A stretch of 16,932 nucleotides of DNA from UBA5209 sp034002865 (lineage in GTDB: Bacteria; Patescibacteriota; Dojkabacteria; SC72): positions 1 to 16,932 of the forward strand of contig JAVEZR010000015.1 of NCBI GenBank assembly GCA_034002865.1, read 5' to 3'. Positions 1 to 6,682 of this stretch are shown here, piece after piece (within the stretch, counting starts at the first letter, position 1; each line of letters begins with the position of its first letter). Under the pieces are notes generated by a model, which saw only the letters and a program-made list of their open reading frames with translations, searched no databases and was not told where the DNA came from. The position numbers were made by a program, and so were the translations under genes.

Positions 1-538
1 TATATGGGAGATTAGCAACGAGTAGGGTAGGCTCTTTTAGAGTGGGTATCTCTTCAATCAGATTACACAGGAGCCATCCTATATACTCCTGCTTAAGAAT
101 ATTTAATTCATTCTCTTTTGCAATCTTTAGAGCTTTCTTAGATATGTCTGTGGCATATACAGAGTAATTCTCTTTATTATTAAGTAACTTAGCAATAGAG
201 ATTGCTATACATCCTGAACCAGTACCTACATCTATGATATTTTTTATATCTAACTCCTTAATATATTTAAGGGAGTCATACACAAGCTGTTCTGTCTCTA
301 TCCTTGGTATTAAGGTGTCTTTTGTTACAGTGAAATTATTATTACAGAATTCACAATTACCTTTGATATATTCCCAAGGTTCACTAAGGTGTAACCTATT
401 AAAGATTTTTTCCTCTTTTGCTCTTTTATTACGATTAAGAAACTGAGATATTTCCCTAGCTATTCTTTGAGAATCAGGGTATTTAATTTCATCTAGAAAT
501 TTCCTTATTCTAAATATTTGGGCTAGGTTACTTTGCAT
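1..538 (-). CDS. prmC: Peptide chain release factor N5-glutamine methyltransferase PrmC (HemK), 3' end outside window
   Basis: PrmC methylates the glutamine of the GGQ motif of release factors using S-adenosylmethionine. I translated it by hand: 179 residues are visible and the C-terminus is cut by the window edge. The N-terminal helical domain is followed by LIPRIET at residues 76-82, matching the family's LIPRPET. The SAM-binding loop DVGTGSG lies at 103-109. The last visible residues are NLPY (176-179), the catalytic (N)PPY motif in its NLPY form, which binds the substrate glutamine. The ATG overlaps the end of prfA by 11 bases, so the enzyme is translationally linked to its substrate. The order rpmE-prfA-prmC resembles arrangements known in many bacteria. 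No Shine-Dalgarno site is evident at this start. Confidence 0.93.
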   Translation of the reverse strand, partial: MQSNLAQIFRIRKFLDEIKYPDSQRIAREISQFLNRNKRAKEEKIFNRLHLSEPWEYIKGNCEFCNNNFTVTKDTLIPRIETEQLVYDSLKYIKELDIKNIIDVGTGSGCIAISIAKLLNNKENYSVYATDISKKALKIAKENELNILKQEYIGWLLCNLIEEIPTLKEPTLLVANLPY

Positions 539-1637
539 CTTTAAGAAGCTCTAATTGTATTCCCTCTCTTATATCATTGACCATTTCTTCTATTTCACCA
601 CCTAAAATAGATTCTAGACTATGCCAAGATACCTTTATTCTATGATCTGTAATTCTATTTTGGGGGAAGTTATATGTTCTAATCTTTTCTGCTCTCATTC
701 CACTTCCTATTTGAGATGATCTCATATTAGATCTTTTATCTGCTTCTTCCTGTCTTTTCTTTTCATACAATCTTGATCTTAGTAATGCCATAGCTTTCTC
801 TTTGTTTTGACTCTGATGTTTTGTTTCTTGGCAACTTACAACTATCCCACTAGGGTAATGGGTTATTCTTACTGCAGAGTCGGTTCTGTTTACACACTGT
901 CCACCGGCTCCAGAGGCTCTCATAACGTCAATTCTTATATCTTCAGGTATAATCTCCACATCAATGGTTTTAGCTTCAGGAAGGATAGCTACAGATGCTG
1001 TTGAGGTATGTATTCTTCCGGAAGATTCCGTAGTAGGTACTCTTTGTACTCTATGAACCCCACTTTCATACTTTAACTTCTTATATACATTCTTACCCTC
1101 TATCTTTGCAATTATCTCTTTATATCCACCACCCTCTGTAATATTGCTATCAATTGTTTGTATATCCCAACCATTCTTAAGGGAGAAGTTCTTATACATT
1201 CTAAAAAGATCAGCAGCAAACAAACTAGCTTCATCTCCACCAGCACCTGCCCTTATTTCTAATATTGCAGATCTATTATCATCTTCATCATGAAATTCTC
1301 TCTCTATTTGTATTTTCTCTATCTCTTTCTCATACTCCTTAATATTTTCTTCAGATTTCTCTATCTCTACCTTAACCATCTCTATCATCTCAGGATCTGT
1401 TTCCTCTTCTAACATCTTCTCTGCCTGTTCAAATGTATCTATTTCTTTTAAAAGTTTCTCAATAGCAAGCGAAAGTAGGGTGTAGTAATGAAGATCTACA
1501 CTTACTTGAGATATATTCTCTCCTGTGCTGTGTGCAGTCATTAATTTCTTCTCTAATGATTCTTTCTGCTGCTTAGCACTACTTGTGGAGTATTTCTTTT
1601 TTAATGCATTTATGTCCATATCTATGGATGATACCAT
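528..1637 (-). CDS. prfA: Peptide chain release factor 1 (RF1)
   Basis: RF1 recognises UAA and UAG in the ribosomal A site and triggers peptidyl-tRNA hydrolysis. The protein has 369 residues, a normal family length. A coiled, charged N-terminal domain (about 1-120) is followed by the decoding domain. The tripeptide PTT at 201-203 occupies the RF1 P-x-T position, where RF2 would have SPF, and lies within the context RVPTTESSGRIHT. The catalytic GGQ is at 245-247, followed by C-V-N-R where most RF1s have H-V-N-T. The start at 1637 is the first ATG, and a second in-frame ATG seven codons in is possible. It lies 24 bases after the rpmE stop and overlaps prmC, so one transcript is likely. The stop is TAA. 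Confidence 0.97.
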   Translation of the reverse strand: MVSSIDMDINALKKKYSTSSAKQQKESLEKKLMTAHSTGENISQVSVDLHYYTLLSLAIEKLLKEIDTFEQAEKMLEEETDPEMIEMVKVEIEKSEENIKEYEKEIEKIQIEREFHDEDDNRSAILEIRAGAGGDEASLFAADLFRMYKNFSLKNGWDIQTIDSNITEGGGYKEIIAKIEGKNVYKKLKYESGVHRVQRVPTTESSGRIHTSTASVAILPEAKTIDVEIIPEDIRIDVMRASGAGGQCVNRTDSAVRITHYPSGIVVSCQETKHQSQNKEKAMALLRSRLYEKKRQEEADKRSNMRSSQIGSGMRAEKIRTYNFPQNRITDHRIKVSWHSLESILGGEIEEMVNDIREGIQLELLKDAK

Positions 1638-1661
1638 TTAAATGAGTATGTTTGGAGTGTG

Positions 1662-1997
1662 TTACTTAGAAATGTTTGCGTTTGCAAGCATATCTTTGAG
1701 TGTAAGAGTAGAAGAGCTTTTAGGAGTAGATGTTCTTTTCTCTTTTCTAGCTTCCATCTTCTCCCTTTTACTTCTAAAAGACATCTTAGATGCTTTCTGA
1801 GCTCTATCTTCAAATCTTTTAACAACATTGTCTGTGTCTACAATCTTTTGCTCTCCTGTATAGAAGGGGTGACACTTAGAACAGAGCTCTGTATTTAATG
1901 TGTCAATATCTAATGTAGAGCCTGTTTCAAATGTATTACCACATGAACAAACTATCTTTAGACTTTTGTTGTATTTAGGATGAATATCTCTTTTCAT
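1662..1997 (-). CDS. rpmE: 50S ribosomal protein L31 (bL31), zinc-binding form with basic C-terminal extension
   Basis: bL31 is a protein of the large ribosomal subunit at the central protuberance, bridging to the small subunit. The N-terminal 66 residues match the family (KRDIHPKYN, then HPFYTGEQKIVDT). The four zinc ligands C17, C19, C39 and C42 are all present, so this is the zinc-containing C+ type. Typical bL31 is about 66-75 residues; here 111 residues are read. The extra 40 or so are lysine/arginine-rich and end in a short hydrophobic helix-like stretch (TLTLKDMLANA). It is the first gene of the operon with prfA and prmC. A strong promoter lies just upstream and would give only about four bases of 5' leader, with no Shine-Dalgarno site. 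Confidence 0.95.
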   Translation of the reverse strand: MKRDIHPKYNKSLKIVCSCGNTFETGSTLDIDTLNTELCSKCHPFYTGEQKIVDTDNVVKRFEDRAQKASKMSFRSKREKMEARKEKRTSTPKSSSTLTLKDMLANANISK

Positions 1998-2007
1998 AAC
2001 GGGTAGA

Positions 2008-2036
2008 ATTATAACAGATGGTAGTATATGTGTCTA
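2008..2036 (-). promoter_or_regulatory. Sigma70-type promoter of the rpmE-prfA-prmC operon
   Basis: Read on the minus strand, the -35 is TAGACA (2036-2031), followed by a 17-base spacer and the perfect -10 TATAAT (2013-2008), preceded by TGT as an extended -10. The -10 ends 10 bases before the rpmE ATG, so transcription should begin within a few bases of the start codon. Confidence 0.8.
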
Positions 2037-2074
2037 GAGAGTATTAAAAACATAATTCTTAAATATAGGGAAAG

Positions 2075-2129
2075 GACCGTAGGAGTGTTTTTATGAAAGA
2101 TATAATATATCTTTAACATTCCTACGGTC
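2075..2129 (-). terminator. Long two-tier hairpin, probable terminator between the small ORF and rpmE
   Basis: A 15-bp stem (2075-2089 with 2115-2129, one G-T pair) encloses a 6-base one-sided bulge and a second 8-bp stem (2096-2103 with 2107-2114) with a 3-base loop. On the minus strand it starts seven bases after the stop of the small ORF ending at 2136 and is followed by a short T-rich stretch (CCTTT). The lower stem contains a run of G-C pairs around GACCGTAGGA. It would separate that ORF from the rpmE promoter. The U-tract is poor, so a small structured element or RNA is an alternative reading. Confidence 0.6.
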
Positions 2130-2135
2130 TTTGAG

Positions 2136-2312
2136 TCATGATTCTGACTCTTCTTTCTCTCTTACAAATAATTCATTGCGAACTTTTTCTATAAATCTAG
2201 CTTTTATTTCTATCTTCTCTTCGAAAATTTCATCATCCATTGTGTTTCTCTCCTCTTCAGTAAAAGAAGGCTTTACTTCTTTTAAAAGTATTGATGCAAA
2301 CCTTTCTGTCAT
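2136..2312 (-). CDS. Small hypothetical protein, possibly a gene remnant
   Basis: I do not recognise this protein. From the ATG at 2312 it gives 58 residues, acidic and charged, predicted helical, beginning MTERFASILLKEVKPSF and ending in KEESES with a TGA stop. The frame stays open upstream to 2393 (27 more codons of similar amphipathic character) but has no ATG, GTG or TTG there. This suggests either an unusual start or decay of the 5' end. A possible -10 (TATAGA) lies seven bases before the ATG, in keeping with other starts in the window. A strong hairpin follows the stop by seven bases, which supports a real transcription unit. The plus-strand ORF over the same bases is serine-rich and looks like a shadow. 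Confidence 0.4.
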   Translation of the reverse strand: MTERFASILLKEVKPSFTEEERNTMDDEIFEEKIEIKARFIEKVRNELFVREKEESES

Positions 2313-2522
2313 TGTGTCATCTATATTTTGGATATACTTTACGGATAAATTCCATTCTATTATTTCTTTTTCTAAAACAAAATTTTTAAAACTCTAAACA
2401 AGAGAAGGGGAATAGTATGAATTATTACTGTTTTGTAAGAAGAGTTAAAAGACAAAACTTAGTTATCTTTTAATCTCTTCCTACATTTAAGAGCCTATAG
2501 TACAATAGAGCGGGAATAGAGG
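2313..2522. other. Intergenic region downstream of the GH18 gene
   Basis: I find no convincing gene here. The part nearest 2313 continues the open frame of the small ORF without a start codon. A hairpin lies at 2440-2479. A -10-like TACTAT on the minus strand (2502-2497) is followed ten bases later by ATG-TAG, a start codon directly followed by a stop, so no protein can be made there. Confidence 0.4.
2440..2479 (-). terminator. AT-rich hairpin after the GH18 gene, possible terminator
   Basis: AAGAGTTAAAAGA (2440-2452) pairs with TCTTTTAA plus CTCTT (2466-2479), giving 13 bp with one bulged base at 2474 and a 13-base loop. It lies about 43 bases beyond the GH18 stop on the minus strand. The stem is AT-rich and no real U-tract follows, so this is a weak call. 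Confidence 0.35.
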
Positions 2523-3641
2523 TTATTGATCAAGCAGATCTAATTCGCTACCTAATCTCCAGTATGAGACACCTAGTAGGTTACTCTCTTTTGCTAAAGC
2601 TACCCTTTCAGCTACTCCCTGTTTATTTTGGAAGTAGAGTGTACAGGTAGCTCCATCAGAGCATGTGTATTGAGAGTATCCTTCTGCAATATCACTTTTA
2701 TACTCTTGAGGTATCTTACTGTTATTTATTAGATTCTGTACAGAGGAGTATGTTAATGCAGAGGCTTTCTCTCCTTTCCATAGGTATGCGTAAAGGTGAA
2801 TACCAAGGGAGATTTTCTCGGAGGGTATATGTTCACTTGTATAGGTAATTACATCTTTTATCCAATCTATAGGGGCTATTGGTCCTGGTATGGTAGAGGT
2901 TTGTAATGTGTAATCATATGTCATTACCTTTACTTGATCTGCTAACTCACCAATTACTTTGAAATCTTGTACAACTAATGTATCAATAGTTCCATCCCTT
3001 GTTTTAGCTGTAACTGTTACAGAGAGTATCTTTTCTTTTGAGTGTAGCTCTTTTTGAAGTTTTTTAAGGAAAAGTAGGTAGCCCTCTTTCTCTGTACTTT
3101 TTATCTTTTCAAAATCTATATCTATACCATCAAAATCATATTTCTCGATTTCTTTAATTATTTCTGCTACCTGTTTATCTATATATACTTCAGAGCTTAG
3201 TACACTCCCCATTATCTTGTAATCATATGATCCTACTGTAGGTAGTACCTCTATACCGTTTACATCACAGAAGGTAAGGAAAGTGTTAAGAGATTGTTCA
3301 GAGGGTTTTCTATTTAGTAGGGTACCATCGTTGTTTACACCGTAAAGTACTGGGTTTACTGAAGATATTTGATCTTTATACCTTTCTAAACTTTTAAATC
3401 CATTATCAAAGTCCCATGCTGGTATCCATGCTGAGTGTACGAACTCTTTTTTAATTTCTGGTTCTGTAGTTTTGGGTATTGTTTCTATTTCTTCTGTAAC
3501 AGTAGGGGTAATATCTTTACTTATCTCTTGCTCTGTCTCACTTACAGGCTGCTTTTTGGGTGTGAATGAGTATATTGAGAAGAGTAATACAAAGAGAGCG
3601 AGTAGTATGCTTATTATTAACAAAAGATTTTCTTTTTTCAT
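2523..3641 (-). CDS. Membrane-anchored glycoside hydrolase family 18 protein (SleL/YaaH type)
   Basis: This is probably an N-acetylglucosaminidase acting on peptidoglycan or a related GlcNAc polymer outside the cytoplasmic membrane. The protein has 372 residues. A single hydrophobic segment at about 5-25 acts as anchor or signal, without a lipobox cysteine. A Thr/Glu/Pro-rich linker follows (about 28-65), then the GH18 barrel from about 66 on. The catalytic motif DGIDIDFE is at 171-178, with E178 as the expected acid/base and D176 and D174 also in place. MTYDYT (240-245) matches the strand carrying the conserved Tyr. GVSYWRLGSE near the C-terminus matches the last strand, with its substrate-binding Trp at 361. 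No LysM repeats are present, unlike typical YaaH. A TATACT box lies six bases before the ATG. Confidence 0.88.
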   Translation of the reverse strand: MKKENLLLIISILLALFVLLFSIYSFTPKKQPVSETEQEISKDITPTVTEEIETIPKTTEPEIKKEFVHSAWIPAWDFDNGFKSLERYKDQISSVNPVLYGVNNDGTLLNRKPSEQSLNTFLTFCDVNGIEVLPTVGSYDYKIMGSVLSSEVYIDKQVAEIIKEIEKYDFDGIDIDFEKIKSTEKEGYLLFLKKLQKELHSKEKILSVTVTAKTRDGTIDTLVVQDFKVIGELADQVKVMTYDYTLQTSTIPGPIAPIDWIKDVITYTSEHIPSEKISLGIHLYAYLWKGEKASALTYSSVQNLINNSKIPQEYKSDIAEGYSQYTCSDGATCTLYFQNKQGVAERVALAKESNLLGVSYWRLGSELDLLDQ

Positions 3642-3647
3642 TGAATA

Positions 3648-3653
3648 AGTATA
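3648..3653 (-). promoter_or_regulatory. -10 box of the GH18 gene
   Basis: On the minus strand TATACT lies six bases before the ATG at 3641, immediately downstream of the hsp20 terminator. I see no good -35. If used, transcription would start at or beside the A of ATG. Confidence 0.5.
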
Positions 3654-3666
3654 CTACAATGATTAA

Positions 3667-3697
3667 AGAGAAGGGGACTTTATAGCCCCCTTTCTCT
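3667..3697 (-). terminator. Rho-independent terminator of hsp20
   Basis: On the minus strand GAGAAAGGGG and CCCCTTCTC form a stem with one bulged base and a loop of about 10 bases, followed by TTTAATC. It begins four bases after the hsp20 stop and separates hsp20 from the GH18 gene. Confidence 0.7.
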
Positions 3698-3700
3698 CTG

Positions 3701-4147
3701 TTACTTTATCTCTATCTGTTTTACCTTAGATTCCTTCGCTTTAGGTAGTGTTATGGATAGTACTCCATCTTCCATTTTTGCTTCTACCTTCTCTGCTTCC
3801 ACAGTAGATGGAAGAGAGAATCTTTGAGAGTATGAATATGAGTGAGAGCTTCTAAGGAGATATTTCTTACCATCTTTTTCCTCCTTCTCTTCCTTACTCT
3901 TACCCTCTACACTTAAGATATCTCCAGCTACAGAGATTTTTACGTCCTCTTTCTTAAGGCCGGGCATTGGAATTTTAACAAAGATATCGTTATCTTCTTC
4001 CCAAATATCTGCGGAAAGAGAGTCGAATGGTGCATACATATCATCCAATCTTCCTAATGGTGAGTAGCTAAAGAACTCATCCATAAAGGAACGAAGTGGA
4101 GTATAGTATGTTTCTTGGGGGTTTTGATTTATTTTTACAATCTTCAT
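3701..4147 (-). CDS. Hsp20 family small heat-shock protein
   Basis: This is an ATP-independent holdase chaperone that binds unfolding proteins in the cytoplasm. It has 148 residues, the usual length. A short N-terminal arm rich in aromatic residues (about 1-43) precedes the alpha-crystallin domain (about 44-135). Recognisable parts are DIFVKIPMPGLKKEDVKISV and the family signature A-x-x-x-D-G-V-L-x-I at 123-132. A short KQIEIK tail ends the protein in place of the usual I-x-I/V motif. The gene stands alone between its own terminator and a CIRCE-controlled promoter, so it should be a heat-shock gene under HrcA. It is divergent from the CsoR-like gene. Confidence 0.95.
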   Translation of the reverse strand: MKIVKINQNPQETYYTPLRSFMDEFFSYSPLGRLDDMYAPFDSLSADIWEEDNDIFVKIPMPGLKKEDVKISVAGDILSVEGKSKEEKEEKDGKKYLLRSSHSYSYSQRFSLPSTVEAEKVEAKMEDGVLSITLPKAKESKVKQIEIK

Positions 4148-4158
4148 ACTTTTTAAAT

Positions 4159-4187
4159 ATTAAAATTTAAATATATATGATTAGCAA
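4159..4187 (-). promoter_or_regulatory. hsp20 promoter, -35 inside the CIRCE operator
   Basis: On the minus strand TTGCTA (4187-4182), 17 bases, then TTTAAT (4164-4159), which ends 11 bases before the ATG. The -35 lies wholly inside one CIRCE half-site, so bound HrcA would block RNA polymerase. Confidence 0.6.
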
Positions 4188-4207
4188 ATGGTAGCACCGA
4201 GTGCTAA
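4181..4207. promoter_or_regulatory. CIRCE element (HrcA operator)
   Basis: The classic CIRCE is TTAGCACTC, nine bases, GAGTGCTAA. Here the plus strand has TTAGCAAAT, exactly nine bases, then a perfect GAGTGCTAA. The half-site distal to hsp20 is perfect; the other differs at three of nine positions. It overlaps the -35 of hsp20 and ends 32 bases before the -35 of the divergent CsoR-like gene, so hsp20 is the more likely target. The hrcA gene is not in this window. Confidence 0.85.
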
Positions 4208-4239
4208 GGGTTGTCAAGGGTTTAAAATTTTTTTGAGAC

Positions 4240-4268
4240 TTGATTTCCTTTCTTTAAAAAAATATACT
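4240..4268 (+). promoter_or_regulatory. Promoter of the CsoR-like gene
   Basis: TTGATT (4240-4245), a 17-base spacer, then TATACT (4263-4268), which ends nine bases before the ATG at 4278. This placement decides the start of the gene: the upstream in-frame start at 4188 would lie before the promoter and overlap CIRCE. Confidence 0.7.
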
Positions 4269-4277
4269 AATTTTAAT

Positions 4278-4499
4278 ATGAAGTATTCTAAGAAAATACA
4301 AAATAGGGTGAGTAGGATAGAGGGGCAAATTGGTGGTGTTAAGAAGATGATTGCAAGTAATACGCAGGAGGATAAGGTTATGATTCAGCTTCAAGCAGTG
4401 ATTTCTTCGTTAGAGAGTTTAAAGGTAGAGTTAGTAAAGAAACAGATGAAAGAGAGCTTAGTTGAAGATATTAGAAAGTCCCTTGGATTATCAGAGTAG
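4278..4499 (+). CDS. CsoR/RcnR-family (DUF156) transcriptional repressor-like protein lacking metal ligands
   Basis: CsoR-family proteins are all-helical DNA-binding repressors that release DNA on binding Cu(I), Ni or formaldehyde. From ATG 4278 the protein has 73 residues. The family signature is clear: NRVSRIEGQIGGVKKMI at 9-25, then IQLQAVISSLESL. The sensing residues are not. Aligning to CsoR places E31 at the first Cys, Q56 at the His and S60 at the second Cys, and the protein contains no cysteine at all. It may sense something else, bind DNA constitutively, or respond only to partner levels. The longer frame back to 4188 would begin inside CIRCE and adds an unlike leader, so I chose the shorter start, which has a promoter nine bases upstream. 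The stop is TAG. Confidence 0.82.
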   Translation: MKYSKKIQNRVSRIEGQIGGVKKMIASNTQEDKVMIQLQAVISSLESLKVELVKKQMKESLVEDIRKSLGLSE

Positions 4500-4556
4500 T
4501 AAATCTGATATACTCTACAAGTGTAGCTGCCCAATAATATAAATAGATAGAAAAAG

Positions 4557-5204
4557 ATGAAAATAAAGAATCTTGGATGGTCGACCTTTCAATTAAGCAT
4601 AGGGGATATAACTGTACTAACAGATCCTTTAGCGTTAAAGGATAGTGGTTTAGGATTACCAAAGAGTAGTGCAGATGTAGTACTTTTTACAGGTAGTGAG
4701 TTTAAGGAAAAAGAGAATATAATAGAGGAGTATGATTTAATTAAAAAGATTGTACCTGATCATAGGGAAACTGTTTTTGAGATATCTTCTCCTGGAGAAT
4801 TTGAAATCGGTAGGGTAATGATAAGGAGGGACTTAGATGCTCCTTTTTATATTATTGATGAGACAAAGTTAAGAGTTGTGTATATGGGTTTGTTAGGTAA
4901 CAATTTTGATGTTAATTCTACTAAGGATTTAGGAGATGTAGATGTTTTAATCCTTCCTATAGGGAATGGTTCCCTTTTCGTTGATTATGAAAAAATAGAG
5001 AAGATTCTTACTAATCTAGATCCTTCAATATTACTTCCTTGTGCATACAAAAAAGATGGTTTAAAGGTGGGAAAGGATATAAAGGGTAGGGATGATTTTA
5101 TTAAACACTTCGGTTTTACTAATGTTAAAGATGAGACATATTTAAATATGTCTTCTGCTCCTGAGTTAGAGCAGAAAAATATGGAAGTAATATTTCTTAA
5201 TTAA
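4557..5204 (+). CDS. Metallo-beta-lactamase-fold protein with all metal ligands lost
   Basis: The 215-residue protein follows the layout of the UlaG-like/Lactamase_B_3 branch of the MBL superfamily: MKIKNLGWSTFQL at the start, TDPL at 22-25, SPGEFEIG near 78-85, and DVDVLILPIGNGS at 127-139. The active-site motif H-x-H-x-D-H is replaced by GSEFKE at 46-51. The G-H-S near the N-terminus is G-W-S (7-9), and the C-terminal P-M-H position reads PCAY (161-164). It should therefore bind no zinc pair and be non-enzymatic, perhaps structural or ligand-binding. It lies between the CsoR-like gene and dnaB, ending 11 bases before dnaB. A TATAAA box (4538-4543) and a weak -35 precede it. A short inverted repeat, CTACA-AG-TGTAG (4515-4526), overlaps that -35. 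Confidence 0.72.
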   Translation: MKIKNLGWSTFQLSIGDITVLTDPLALKDSGLGLPKSSADVVLFTGSEFKEKENIIEEYDLIKKIVPDHRETVFEISSPGEFEIGRVMIRRDLDAPFYIIDETKLRVVYMGLLGNNFDVNSTKDLGDVDVLILPIGNGSLFVDYEKIEKILTNLDPSILLPCAYKKDGLKVGKDIKGRDDFIKHFGFTNVKDETYLNMSSAPELEQKNMEVIFLN

Positions 5205-5215
5205 AAGAGAAGGAT

Positions 5216-6532
5216 ATGGAGAGAGTACCTCCACAAAATATAGAGGCAGAGAAATCGGTATTAGGATCTGTACTGTTAGATAAAGATGCCCTTATTAATG
5301 TCTCAGGATGGTTACAACCTGGACACTTCTATGATGATCGTCATGCATTAATATATCAAGCTATTCTTGATCTTTTTGATAGTGGATTACCAATAGACTT
5401 GGTTACAATATCAGATAAATTGAAGAAGAAAAAGATACTTTCTAAGGTTGGTGGTAGGGCATATTTAACAGAGTTAGCTTCCTTTGTTCCTACCTCTGCA
5501 CATGCTGAGGAGTATGCAAATATTGTAAAGGAGAACTCTACAAGAAGAGGCTTAATTTCCTCTGCTGCAGAGATAACGAATCTTTCATTAGATGAAACTA
5601 TAGAGATATCAGATGTAGTGGATAAATCTGAGACACTGCTTTTTAATGTAGCGCAAGAGGGAGTAAAGAGTAACTTTGTACATGTTAAAGAGTTACTCAA
5701 GGATGCATATGAGAGAGCTGCACATGCTAAAGATAGTGATGACTATTCTGGTATATCTACTGGTTTTAGAGAGTTAGATGTTTTACTTGGTGGTTTTCAA
5801 AAATCAGACCTAATTATTCTTGCTGCTAGACCATCTGTAGGTAAGACATCTTTAGCTTTAGACATGATGAGAAATGCAGCGCTTGTTGAGAAGAAAAACG
5901 TTGCTTTCTTCTCCTTAGAGATGTCCAATATGCAGATTATGGATAGACTATTAGGTATGCAATCAGGTATTCCTTTCTGGGAGATTAGAACTAACAAATT
6001 GAATGATGAGAAGGTAGTTAAGCTTGCAAATACAATGGGTGAGCTAGGTGATGCTAATATCTTTATTGATGATATGGCAGGACAGCATATTAATCAGGTT
6101 AGAACTAAGGCTAGAAGATTAGCAATAGAGCAGGGTGTAGACATTATCTTTGTAGATTACCTTCAGCTTATGCACGGTAGTAGTCGTGAGAGTAGAACAT
6201 TAGAGGTGTCTGAGGTATCTCAAGGTTTAAAAAACTTAGCCAAGGAGTTAAATGTTCCTGTAGTTGCACTCTCTCAACTCTCTCGTGCTATTGAACAGAG
6301 GCAGGGTAGGAGGCCTCAACTTTCAGATCTAAGAGAGTCAGGCTCTATTGAACAGGATTCCGATGTAGTCGTATTTCTAGATAGGGAAGAGACATGGAAT
6401 CCAGAGACAGAGAAGAAAGGTACAGCTGATCTCTTTGTAGCAAAGCATAGGAATGGTCCTACAGGTATGGTAGAGCTTGCGTTTGTAAAAGAGATTGCAA
6501 GTTTTAGAAATCTGTATAAGGATGCTAAATAG
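5216..6532 (+). CDS. dnaB: Replicative DNA helicase DnaB
   Basis: DnaB is the hexameric 5'-3' helicase that unwinds DNA at the replication fork and binds primase. The protein has 438 residues, close to the usual 440-470. The N-terminal domain (about 1-105) begins VPPQNIEAEKSVLGS, and a linker helix leads to the RecA-like domain. Walker A is ARPSVGKTS (204-212), Walker B IIFVDYLQ (310-317), the sensor LSQLSR 352-357 and the arginine finger KHRNGPTG 410-417. No intein interrupts these motifs, where inteins are common. It is one of few genes here with a purine-rich, Shine-Dalgarno-like stretch before the start (AGAGAAGGA), although it sits only one base from ATG. It is likely co-transcribed with the MBL-like gene. 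The stop is TAG. Confidence 0.97.
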   Translation: MERVPPQNIEAEKSVLGSVLLDKDALINVSGWLQPGHFYDDRHALIYQAILDLFDSGLPIDLVTISDKLKKKKILSKVGGRAYLTELASFVPTSAHAEEYANIVKENSTRRGLISSAAEITNLSLDETIEISDVVDKSETLLFNVAQEGVKSNFVHVKELLKDAYERAAHAKDSDDYSGISTGFRELDVLLGGFQKSDLIILAARPSVGKTSLALDMMRNAALVEKKNVAFFSLEMSNMQIMDRLLGMQSGIPFWEIRTNKLNDEKVVKLANTMGELGDANIFIDDMAGQHINQVRTKARRLAIEQGVDIIFVDYLQLMHGSSRESRTLEVSEVSQGLKNLAKELNVPVVALSQLSRAIEQRQGRRPQLSDLRESGSIEQDSDVVVFLDREETWNPETEKKGTADLFVAKHRNGPTGMVELAFVKEIASFRNLYKDAK

Positions 6533-6562
6533 TGTACAATATCCACATTTATAGTATATAAT
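6533..6562 (+). promoter_or_regulatory. Promoter of tRNA-Leu
   Basis: TGTACA (6533-6538), 18 bases, then TATAAT (6557-6562). The -10 ends 11 bases before the mature tRNA 5' end. The -35 begins directly after the dnaB stop codon. Confidence 0.6.
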
Positions 6563-6573
6563 ACACGGACTTC

Positions 6574-6657
6574 GGTCGAGTGGTGGAACTGGCAGACACG
6601 CGGGACTCAAAATCCCGTGCTAGCAATAGCATGAGGGTTCGATTCCCTCCTCGACCA
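6574..6657 (+). tRNA. tRNA-Leu (anticodon CAA)
   Basis: The acceptor stem GGTCGAG (6574-6580) pairs with CTCGACC (6650-6656), with discriminator A at 6657. The anticodon stem CGGGA/TCCCG encloses loop CTCAAAA with anticodon CAA at 6608-6610, reading UUG. A long variable arm (TGCTA/TAGCA, loop GCAA) marks a class II tRNA. The T arm GAGGG-TTCGATT-CCCTC is canonical. The CCA end is not encoded (ATTA follows), so a CCA-adding enzyme is needed. It lies 41 bases after dnaB, with its own promoter. Confidence 0.96.
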
Positions 6658-6682
6658 TTATTAAATCTATTAATAACAAAAT

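Noticed and set aside
2131..2397. Plus-strand ORF of 88 codons with a TTG start
   Set aside because: It is Ser/Phe/Ile-rich in the way typical of the antisense of a Glu/Lys-rich frame. The minus-strand frame here is more protein-like and has a hairpin after its stop.
4188..4277. N-terminal extension of the CsoR-like protein from an upstream ATG
   Set aside because: It would start inside the CIRCE element and upstream of the likely promoter, and the added residues do not resemble the family N-terminus.
4515..4526. CTACA-AG-TGTAG inverted repeat before the MBL-like gene as an operator of the CsoR-like protein
   Set aside because: Five-base arms are weak evidence, and no second copy was seen before the csoR-like gene.
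6566..6577. GAC-TTCG-GTC mini-hairpin overlapping the tRNA-Leu 5' end
   Set aside because: It has only three base pairs and competes with the acceptor stem, so it is probably coincidental.
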